Shown here: one piece after another, positions 1-5,526 of the stretch
How the letters are laid out: each line of letters begins with the position of its first letter
Position numbering within the stretch: position 1 is the stretch's first letter
From: Methanobrevibacter sp.
GTDB lineage: Archaea > Methanobacteriota > Methanobacteria > Methanobacteriales > Methanobacteriaceae
NCBI GenBank assembly: GCA_016291275.1
Contig: JAEEWY010000103.1
Location: forward strand, 1 to 5,526
DNA: 5,526 bases
Direction: 5' to 3'
The notes under the pieces: model-generated
What the model was told of the DNA's origin: nothing
The model's input: only the letters and a program-made list of their open reading frames with translations
The model's database searches: none
Translations under genes and position numbers: made by a program

Positions 1-1174
1 GAATTGATGCCCCCAATATGTTTAGGTAAGAAACAAGCAATAAGATCAAGACTATATTTGAAATAGCCACAACAATCCACAACTTTCCAAGAATCATTGT
101 ATTCTTTTCCAAGATTAAAATGTTATTTGTAATTCCATACATTCCCATGAATATTGCTCCAAGGCAAACGAAAGGAGTTACCATATAACCTCCAAGTGCA
201 ATCTCAGGTGTTGTGATTATGTATAATAATGGCTTTGAAAGAACACTCATTCCAACTGCTGCAGGAATTGTCAAGAGGAGATAGTATTTCATTGAATAGC
301 TAAGATACTTGTCCACTTCCCCTATGTCTCCCTTTTCATAGTATTCTGGCAAGACTGCAGGTAGGAGAACTGCAAATGGGGAAAGGAACATCAATAGTAT
401 GCTTCCCAAAGCATATCCTGGGGAGTAGCATCCAACCGCTACTGATCCGATAAGGATTCCAATGACATACTTGTCACTTGAATCAACTACACAACTGGAC
501 ACATTGCTTGGTATGGTAGGAAGAGCAAATGCAAGCTGTTCCTTTAGGTTAGACCATTTTCCAATTCCAATTCCAAGATATTTTACAATTAGAAATGCCA
601 TCATGATGAATACTGCAACATAACCGGTTAAAAGACCAAGCACAACAGTTTCAATATTATATCCTGCATAAGTGAGGTAAATGCTTACAAAGACCCCAAT
701 ATAACTTTGAAGAACAAGGAATAAGGAGTATCTTTTCATTTGCTGGAATGTTCTAAAGAAGCTTATTAGCATAAGGTTCATGCATGCAAAGAAGGAGATG
801 GCAGTTGTAATGTACAAGACTTGCATGCTTCCGTTGAATAATGCATTGGCAATTGTGTTTCCAAAGATTAGGAACAATGAACATATTATCAATGTTGAGA
901 TGAATGTTAAGCTAATCATTGGATAGAATGAATCCTTGATCTTTTCCTTATCCTTTTCAGCAGACAGGAACCTTACCATTGTGTATGGAAGTCCAAGATT
1001 TGCAATGTTCGGAACAAGTGCGATTGTAGTGTTTACCTGTGCCCACATACCGTATTCTGCGGTTGTGAATGACTTTGTAATGATTGGAATAAAGATTAGG
1101 CTACTGAGAGAGATTAGGATGTTTGTGAGTCCCACCAAACCTATTCTTTGTATAAATCGCACATATTCGCTCAT
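1..1174 (-). CDS. Wzx-type oligosaccharide flippase, 3' end cut off by window edge
   Basis: This reading frame opens with ATG at 1174 and stays open for 391 codons to the left edge, so the C-terminus is missing. Full-length Wzx/polysaccharide-export flippases are usually about 420 to 520 residues. Its likely role is to move a lipid-linked oligosaccharide across the cytoplasmic membrane. The translation is a chain of hydrophobic segments split by short charged loops, starting at residues 12-32. Family-like landmarks are AEYGMW (39-44) after the first helix, FFRTFQQMKRYS (139-150), ALPTIPSN (217-224), and SSDKYVIG...VGCYS (232-251), which matches the typical D-(R/K)-x-x-I-G...G-x-Y-S pattern. 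The start abuts the stop of the upstream gene (TAA directly followed by ATG), with a weak AAGTGAT ribosome-binding site, so translational coupling is likely. It is the last visible gene of a nonulosonic-acid operon and probably exports its glycan. Membrane topology was judged by eye. A related O-antigen or teichuronic-acid transporter of the MOP superfamily would look the same. The general class is secure; the substrate is inferred only from context. Confidence 0.9.
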   Translation of the reverse strand, partial: MSEYVRFIQRIGLVGLTNILISLSSLIFIPIITKSFTTAEYGMWAQVNTTIALVPNIANLGLPYTMVRFLSAEKDKEKIKDSFYPMISLTFISTLIICSLFLIFGNTIANALFNGSMQVLYITTAISFFACMNLMLISFFRTFQQMKRYSLFLVLQSYIGVFVSIYLTYAGYNIETVVLGLLTGYVAVFIMMAFLIVKYLGIGIGKWSNLKEQLAFALPTIPSNVSSCVVDSSDKYVIGILIGSVAVGCYSPGYALGSILLMFLSPFAVLLPAVLPEYYEKGDIGEVDKYLSYSMKYYLLLTIPAAVGMSVLSKPLLYIITTPEIALGGYMVTPFVCLGAIFMGMYGITNNILILEKNTMILGKLWIVVAISNIVLILLLVSYLNILGASI

Positions 1175-2683
1175 TTAATCACTTAAAATCTTTTTAAAAA
1201 TAGTTTCATCAAAGTTCTTAAAGAAATAATCCTTATCATATTCTTGAATTGATATGTTTTCATTGTTTATGTAATTAATTAGTTCTTCACTGCTTTTAAC
1301 CTTTTTTACAATATCCTTATCGATTAGGTCATCTAAATATTCCACTCCCGGAACATCTATTATGAAAGTTTTGCAATTGAATGCAAGCCCTTCATAGATT
1401 GCAGTTGAAAAGGCACCTATTTGGTAGTGACTTTTTGCAAAGAGTTCGTATAATGGAGGTTCGCTTTTATCAATTACAGTAAAATTGTCAAATTCATTTA
1501 CTGCTTTTATCAGGTAATCGTAATTTTCCTTCCAAGTTCCATATTCTCCAGGATGTAGTTTATAGATAAAATTATATTTTTGAGCATTATTGTTATCAGT
1601 ATTTTCATTAATGCTTAAAGCTGTTTCATATGCTAATTTGGATAAGTATTTTCCAATGACTCCTTGTGAAATAAATAATATTTGCTTTTGATCATTAGGT
1701 TCATTATCTTTTTTATCAGCTATTTTCATATATGTTTTTGAGTTTTCCTCAAAGTATGGGAATCCCATTGAAATGATGTTTTCACTATCTATAGGGAATG
1801 GACAAGCATTTTTCCAGTAGTCTCCAAAACTAAGTATCTTGTCTGGGAAGTATTCAATCTCCTTGATTTCATCATTGAATTTCATAGTGTTTTCAGGATA
1901 GCTGTAACCTAAATGGTATGGGCTGATGGTCCCATGCTGCAATTCGATTATTTCTATGTTCATTTTTTTACAGGCTGCAACCAGTGCCTTATTTTCGTAT
2001 GCTACGACTAAAAATACAAGTTTAGGGTTCTTTTTTTGAAGAAGTTCAATATACTTTTTATAGTCATATTGGAAATTCAGGATATGGTCTTCCATAATTC
2101 TAAATAAGTCAATTTCAATATCAAAAGCAGTTTCAAGCTCTTCTTTTACTGCATTTATCAGTTGCTTTTCCTCTTCTGTAAAAGGCAATTTGCCCCTATT
2201 CCTTGTTTTATGGATGAATGAACCTAAAAGAATTCTGTCATTGAATTTGACATTATTTTCCTTAATATTGCTTTTGTTTCTAAAATGCTGATTTAAATAA
2301 GGGGATTCAATGGTTTCAAATCTTTTACCATATTGATTGAGAGTGTCTTTTAAAAAATAGCTATAGATATCTTGGTATTCATCTTCAAATATGACTTTTC
2401 TTGGGTGGTCGAATATCAAAACATTCACATTTTCCTTTCCACTTAAGGGGTTTGATGAAATGCTGTTTTTGAGAAAAGGCAAGAATGAGTTTATCTTATC
2501 AAATAAGGAAAGACTTGACTGCTGAGCGGATTCAAAAACATTAGTCTTTCTAGTTATTTCATAATATAAATACATTCTAATCAATTGCCAAGGATAGCAA
2601 TCTTGAATCTCCTTATGATTCAATTCATATTTCTCTTCAAGATTCCAAATCTTTTGACAAATCTCTTTCACTGTAAAAGTCAT
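1175..2683 (-). CDS. Unassigned GT-B-like glycosyltransferase, candidate nonulosonic-acid transferase
   Basis: A 502-residue soluble protein with no signal peptide or clear membrane segment. I do not recognise a named family with certainty. Visible landmarks are PWQLIRMYLYYEI (31-43), FDHPRKV (91-97), a run of Asp/Glu-rich helices (168-215), ELQHGTISPYH (247-257), SFGDYW (285-290), MGFP (306-309), YKLHPGE (374-380), and GAFSTAIYEGLAF (423-435). The order QHG, then HPG, then S-T-A-x-x-E-G-L resembles GT-B glycosyltransferases of capsule synthesis. An HP motif followed by an S(S/T) motif is also known in several bacterial sialyltransferase families and in the CMP-Kdo-using KpsC/KpsS group. Lying between NeuB and a flippase, it could transfer the CMP-activated sugar made by its neighbours; this is inference. 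Alternatives are a transferase for another sugar of the same glycan, or a polyol-phosphate transferase. The start at 2683 has an AAGGA ribosome-binding site 6 bases upstream. Hand counts on sampled lines put GC near 30%, below both neighbours, which may mean a separate origin. Confidence 0.7.
   Translation of the reverse strand: MTFTVKEICQKIWNLEEKYELNHKEIQDCYPWQLIRMYLYYEITRKTNVFESAQQSSLSLFDKINSFLPFLKNSISSNPLSGKENVNVLIFDHPRKVIFEDEYQDIYSYFLKDTLNQYGKRFETIESPYLNQHFRNKSNIKENNVKFNDRILLGSFIHKTRNRGKLPFTEEEKQLINAVKEELETAFDIEIDLFRIMEDHILNFQYDYKKYIELLQKKNPKLVFLVVAYENKALVAACKKMNIEIIELQHGTISPYHLGYSYPENTMKFNDEIKEIEYFPDKILSFGDYWKNACPFPIDSENIISMGFPYFEENSKTYMKIADKKDNEPNDQKQILFISQGVIGKYLSKLAYETALSINENTDNNNAQKYNFIYKLHPGEYGTWKENYDYLIKAVNEFDNFTVIDKSEPPLYELFAKSHYQIGAFSTAIYEGLAFNCKTFIIDVPGVEYLDDLIDKDIVKKVKSSEELINYINNENISIQEYDKDYFFKNFDETIFKKILSD
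1178..1184 (-). promoter_or_regulatory. Weak ribosome-binding site of the flippase (AAGTGAT)
   Basis: AAGTGAT, encoding the last residues of the upstream protein, is 3 bases from the flippase ATG, which directly follows the TAA stop (1177-1175). The match is partial and the spacing short, so flippase translation probably relies on ribosomes ending the upstream gene. Confidence 0.4.
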
Positions 2684-2689
2684 AAAAAT

Positions 2690-2694
2690 TCCTT
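2690..2694 (-). promoter_or_regulatory. Ribosome-binding site of the 502-residue gene (AAGGA)
   Basis: AAGGA on the minus strand sits 6 bases before the ATG at 2683, inside the 23-base gap after the neuB stop. Spacing is normal and fixes this start over later in-frame ATGs. The gap is too short for a separate promoter and shows no terminator hairpin. Confidence 0.7.
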
Positions 2695-2706
2695 GATGAT
2701 TATAAT

Positions 2707-3777
2707 TTATTCTAAATATTCATATTTAATCAATTCATCTTCAGCAATGTCAATTTTTGCCTTTTTGCCGATGACATTTTCTATTTCACTTGGTGAAATG
2801 CCTGTTCCTGGCCTTTTGTATGTGAGCATATCCTCTGAAATTACAGTTCCCTCTTTAATTTCCTCTTTTGCAATGATGGAACGTCTTGCCTGTTTTCTTG
2901 ATTCGCTTTCACATGGGAGAGGAACCTTATCATATTGGCCGTTGATTGTTTTGATAAGTTCTATATTTTCATTGAATTTTCTGATGTCATCTGGATCCAT
3001 TCCATGATAATGGTCATTTCCTTGCAAGGTTTTATCCAATGTATAATGCTTTTCAAGAATTGTTGCTCCGTAAAGATAAGCTGTTGTTAAAATAAGCATG
3101 TTTTTATCAGGTTTGGTATGATCTGAGTAACCGATTTCATAGTTAGGGTACAAATCCTTAAGATTCTTAATCATAAGTAAGTTTGCATCGCTGTTGTTTG
3201 TTGGATATGAAAGGACACAATGCATAATTCCTATTCCTGCTTCCCCTTTTGTGTATTTTTCATTTGCATTTTCTATTGTGTCTATTGCCAATTTGATCTC
3301 ATCAAGATTGGAAGCGCCGGTTGAAATGATGATGTCTTTTCCCTTTTCAGCAATTTTTCTAATGAAAGGAATGTTTGTAAGGTCTGATGAGGATATCTTA
3401 TAGACATCCATGAATTCATCTAAATAATCAATTGAATCGAAGTCAAAAGGTGTTGATAGGAACATTATTCCAATCTTATTGCAGTAATCAGCTATTTCTC
3501 TGTATTCTTTCTCTCCAAATGAATCAAATTTCTTAAACAATTCGTATTGTGAAGTTGTAGGCTCTTCATTTGTATCCCAATATGCAGGGGAGTTCTTGGA
3601 AGCTATTGTATTCGCTTTATATGATTGGAATTTAACTGCATTGCAACCTGCATCTTTTGCTTCTTTAACCATTAGTTTAGCTGCATCCATATTGCTAATA
3701 TTTTCCTTTTTTGCAATATCGTAGTAATTTACGCCAATTTCAGCTATTAGAAATGGCTCTTCATTAAATATGCTCAT
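2707..3777 (-). CDS. neuB: NeuB-family nonulosonic (sialic-acid-like) acid synthase
   Basis: A 356-residue cytosolic enzyme, close to the roughly 335-350 residues usual for NeuB. It is expected to condense phosphoenolpyruvate with an N-acylated six-carbon amino sugar to give a nine-carbon nonulosonic acid. The N-terminal TIM barrel (about 7-280) shows AEIGVN (12-17), AVKFQSYK (47-54), FLSTPFD (106-112), YKISSSD (126-132), IISTGAS (150-156), GYSDHT (216-221) and LEKHYTLDKT (241-250). H220 and H244 match the two metal-binding histidines of characterised NeuB. The C-terminal SAF/antifreeze-like domain (about 297-356) carries KRPGTGIS (321-328), with R322 likely to reach the partner subunit's active site. 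The start overlaps the upstream gene by 4 bases (ATGA) behind an AAGGTGA ribosome-binding site. The barrel motifs look nearer to sialic/legionaminic synthases than to PseI. One odd stretch is GNDHYHGMDPDD (253-264), where many relatives have G-P-D-H followed by a small-residue stretch. The family is certain; the sugar made is not. Confidence 0.95.
   Translation of the reverse strand: MSIFNEEPFLIAEIGVNYYDIAKKENISNMDAAKLMVKEAKDAGCNAVKFQSYKANTIASKNSPAYWDTNEEPTTSQYELFKKFDSFGEKEYREIADYCNKIGIMFLSTPFDFDSIDYLDEFMDVYKISSSDLTNIPFIRKIAEKGKDIIISTGASNLDEIKLAIDTIENANEKYTKGEAGIGIMHCVLSYPTNNSDANLLMIKNLKDLYPNYEIGYSDHTKPDKNMLILTTAYLYGATILEKHYTLDKTLQGNDHYHGMDPDDIRKFNENIELIKTINGQYDKVPLPCESESRKQARRSIIAKEEIKEGTVISEDMLTYKRPGTGISPSEIENVIGKKAKIDIAEDELIKYEYLE
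3774..3777 (-). other. ATGA start/stop overlap coupling gene 1 to neuB
   Basis: The TGA stop of the fused cytidylyltransferase gene (3776-3774) and the ATG of neuB (3777-3775) share bases in an ATGA overlap. Such overlaps usually mean one transcript and coupled translation, which would keep the two halves of the pathway at matched levels. Confidence 0.9.
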
Positions 3778-5507
3778 ATTTTCACCTTATTTGCCCTTTC
3801 TTCTTTCCATTCTTTGTATGATTGCTTGATTAGCCTTTTAATGTTATCAAATCCATGCTTCAAATCAACTTCACTCATTCTCTTGTTCATTTCCTGTCTT
3901 AATTGATAGTCATTTATTGTGCTTTCGAATGTTTCCTTTATTTCTTCTTTAGAGACTTCACTGCCTAAACCTAAATTAATGAAACCATGTTCAACATTAC
4001 CAAAGATATGGGTTAATTCCCTTTCATTTTGGCAAAGGCATATGCAAGGAACTCCAAGTGAAGCTATTTCATACATGGTTCTGCCTGCTGAAGTGAATAT
4101 CAAATCAGCATCGTGCATATGTTCACTCATGTTCTTAACGTTTTCATAGATTTCTATTCTTTCATTATCCTTGTATTTTTCTTGGATTTCCTTCTTGTTT
4201 CCATAACCAAGTCCTAAGATAATCTCAATCTTGTTTTTGTAATTGCTTTCCAAGATCGCTTCAAGAACCTTTTCAGTTAGGTTATTTGGATCTGTTCCTC
4301 CAAATGTGAGAAGAACCTTATTGACTTCTTCTTTGATTTCCTTAAAGGATTGATAATAAAACTCATCTTTGAGTATGTAATACTTATGTCCAGAGTAAAG
4401 GTTTTTAAGAGGTATCTTATGCTCATACAATGCATCAAAGACCATATGCGCATATTTCACTCCACCGCCAACATCTTCAAAATTGACTATGAAGAATCCT
4501 TTGTCCCTAAGGGATTTTGTATATTTGGAATTTGTATTAAGGATGTCATTGATTACAATATCCGGGTCATATTCAACTATCTTTTCTATCAATTCCTCTT
4601 TTGCTTCCTCATCAGCTTCTTTTCCTTTGCCTTTATTGCTGTTGTGAGTAATGTAAGGATAGTTGTTATTCTTGACGATTTCAATTCCTAATGGTTGTGC
4701 CTCATCAAGCAAGAACACAACTTCATGATTGACTAATTTGGAAGCTATTGATAATGCCCTGTAGATATGGCCTGTTCCGATTTCATGGGAAGCGTCAGCT
4801 TTAATCAATATTTTCTTTTTCTTTAGGATTCTTTCAGCTACCCACCAGTCTTCGTAATTGTCAATGTCAATGCTTTCTTGCTTTGAGATTTCAATTAGCC
4901 CAATATTATCTCCAAGACGGCTATTTTCAGTTACAAATTCTCTTTTAGTTGCAAATATGCTTCCAGTTTCTTTAAATGCTTTTTGCAGGTATTGCCTATT
5001 CACTCTTTCCTTGTATAATGGGAAATACCTCTTGTTTTTTTCATCGTATCCCCAACTCAAGTGCCTGTCATCAACAACACTGATAATTGTATCATAGAAC
5101 TCGTTGTCTTCATTTGGATTTAATAATGTTTCAATAGCTAAATCTAAGGTTTTTGTTTTAAGAAGTGGGGAAGTAGGTTGCACTGTTATTACAACATCAT
5201 ATTTTTCGTTTTCTTTTTTCTCTTTTTGAATTGTGGCATCGTATATTACAGGATCAAGAGGAATTGAGTCTTCTGCAAGTTTTCCATCTCTTTTAACTGT
5301 TTCTGCACCAAATTTCTCTGCAATGAACTTTATTTCATTGTCATCGGTTGTTACAAGAACATCATCAACATATTCTGATGCCTTTCCCATTTCTATTGTA
5401 TGTGCTATAAGCGGTTTTCCTCCAAGCAATCTTATGTTTTTTCGTGGAATGCCTTTGGAACCGCCTCTAGCTGGAATTACCACTAAAATCTTATTATTCT
5501 TATACAT
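3774..5507 (-). CDS. Fused CMP-nonulosonate cytidylyltransferase and SpsG/PseG-type sugar hydrolase
   Basis: A 577-residue two-domain cytosolic protein. Residues 1-228 form a NeuA/PseF-type cytidylyltransferase that would join CTP and a nonulosonic acid to give the CMP-sugar. It has the nucleotide-binding IPARGGSKGIPRKNI (11-25), QPTSP (110-114), ETGSIFATKRE (180-190), RLGDNIG (197-203) and IDIDNYED (213-220), with D214 and D216 as likely metal ligands. Residues 232-565 form an SpsG/PseG-type GT-B domain: GTGHIYR (244-250), with H247 matching the catalytic histidine of the PseG G-x-GH-x-x-R motif; NFEDVGGG (342-349); YSGHKYYILKDEF (371-383); LTFGGTDPNN (400-409); and TSAGRTMYEIASLG (472-485). 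PseG hydrolyses UDP from a UDP-diacetamido-trideoxy-hexose to free the substrate of the synthase. The two halves meet at a short KKKK link (229-232). The fusion thus holds the steps just before and just after NeuB, encoded next. Free-standing versions are normally about 230 and 280-360 residues, so both domains look complete. The start at 5507 has an AAAGG ribosome-binding site 7 bases upstream. Confidence 0.92.
   Translation of the reverse strand: MYKNNKILVVIPARGGSKGIPRKNIRLLGGKPLIAHTIEMGKASEYVDDVLVTTDDNEIKFIAEKFGAETVKRDGKLAEDSIPLDPVIYDATIQKEKKENEKYDVVITVQPTSPLLKTKTLDLAIETLLNPNEDNEFYDTIISVVDDRHLSWGYDEKNKRYFPLYKERVNRQYLQKAFKETGSIFATKREFVTENSRLGDNIGLIEISKQESIDIDNYEDWWVAERILKKKKILIKADASHEIGTGHIYRALSIASKLVNHEVVFLLDEAQPLGIEIVKNNNYPYITHNSNKGKGKEADEEAKEELIEKIVEYDPDIVINDILNTNSKYTKSLRDKGFFIVNFEDVGGGVKYAHMVFDALYEHKIPLKNLYSGHKYYILKDEFYYQSFKEIKEEVNKVLLTFGGTDPNNLTEKVLEAILESNYKNKIEIILGLGYGNKKEIQEKYKDNERIEIYENVKNMSEHMHDADLIFTSAGRTMYEIASLGVPCICLCQNERELTHIFGNVEHGFINLGLGSEVSKEEIKETFESTINDYQLRQEMNKRMSEVDLKHGFDNIKRLIKQSYKEWKEERANKVKI
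3782..3788 (-). promoter_or_regulatory. Ribosome-binding site of neuB (AAGGTGA)
   Basis: AAGGTGA on the minus strand lies 4 bases before the neuB ATG, inside the last codons of the upstream gene. It matches the part of the anti-Shine-Dalgarno complement that includes GGTGA, a form common in methanogenic archaea but also possible in bacteria. It supports the chosen start. Confidence 0.75.
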
Positions 5508-5514
5508 TTTAAAA

Positions 5515-5519
5515 CCTTT
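5515..5519 (-). promoter_or_regulatory. Likely ribosome-binding site of the fused gene (AAAGG)
   Basis: AAAGG on the minus strand lies 7 bases before the ATG at 5507. Only 19 bases remain between this start and the right edge, so no promoter can be judged, and whether this is the first gene of the operon is unknown. Confidence 0.55.
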
Positions 5520-5526
5520 AGCTATT

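Noticed and set aside
1..1174. Left 1.2 kb as a gene-free or broken-gene region
   Set aside because: The minus frame from 1174 is open without any stop to the edge and keeps flippase motifs throughout, so it is an intact gene cut by the window, not a pseudogene.
936..1178. Plus-strand open frame of 80 codons
   Set aside because: It lies opposite the clear flippase frame, has no recognisable product, and its residues are what the antisense of a membrane protein gives.
2684..2706. Gap between neuB and the transferase gene as a promoter or terminator site
   Set aside because: Only 23 bases, containing the ribosome-binding site and no inverted repeat or convincing promoter boxes.
2585..3007. 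Plus-strand open frame of 140 codons spanning the neuB/transferase junction
   Set aside because: It is antisense to two well-supported genes and to the gap between them; its hydrophobic look comes from reading Glu/Lys/Asp codons backwards.
3774..4820. C-terminal domain of gene 1 as a NeuC-type hydrolysing 2-epimerase or MurG
   Set aside because: The GTGHIYR, YSGHKYYILKDEF and TFGGTDPNN motifs fit SpsG/PseG better; there is no NeuC-like pattern, and a MurG would be linked with cell-wall genes.
3194..5097. Further plus-strand open frames (3194-3403, 3919-4149, 4350-4691, 4858-5097)
   Set aside because: All sit inside neuB or the fused gene on the opposite strand, without family motifs; they are shadows.
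5191..5230. T/C-rich run that might be a regulatory tract or terminator
   Set aside because: It is the reverse of Lys/Glu codons in a charged loop (residues 93-107) of the cytidylyltransferase and has no hairpin.

Overview
This AT-rich window holds four tightly packed genes, all reading right to left on the minus strand, that form part of a surface-sugar (glycan) gene cluster. In transcription order they are: (1) a two-domain protein joining a CMP-nonulosonic-acid (sialic-acid-like sugar) cytidylyltransferase to an SpsG/PseG-type sugar hydrolase domain (5507 to 3774); (2) a NeuB-family nonulosonic acid synthase (3777 to 2707); (3) a large unassigned protein with glycosyltransferase-like motifs (2683 to 1175); and (4) a Wzx-type oligosaccharide flippase that runs off the left edge (1174 to 1). 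Coding density is almost total. The junctions are a 4-base ATGA overlap, a 23-base gap and a stop codon directly abutting the next ATG, so this is almost certainly one operon. It continues past the left edge and possibly past the right edge. No rRNA, tRNA, CRISPR array, insertion sequence, clear promoter or terminator is visible.

The genes make a coherent path. The SpsG/PseG-like half of gene 1 would remove UDP from a UDP-amino-sugar. NeuB would condense the freed sugar with phosphoenolpyruvate to give a nine-carbon nonulosonic acid (sialic, legionaminic or pseudaminic type). The N-terminal half of gene 1 would activate it with CTP to CMP-nonulosonate. Gene 3 is the best local candidate for a transferase that puts this or another sugar onto a lipid-linked glycan, and gene 4 would flip that glycan across the membrane. 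The genes that make the UDP-sugar precursor (dehydratase, aminotransferase, acetyltransferase or epimerase) are not here and should lie nearby.

The organism cannot be fixed from four cell-surface genes, which are often horizontally transferred. Low GC, many AGA/AGG/ATA codons, an AAGGTGA ribosome-binding site and the cluster type fit a gut or rumen methanogen such as Methanobrevibacter. A low-GC Firmicute remains possible. The exact sugar made is also open: the hydrolase domain is of the SpsG/PseG class, while the synthase has motifs closer to the NeuB/LegI type than to PseI.
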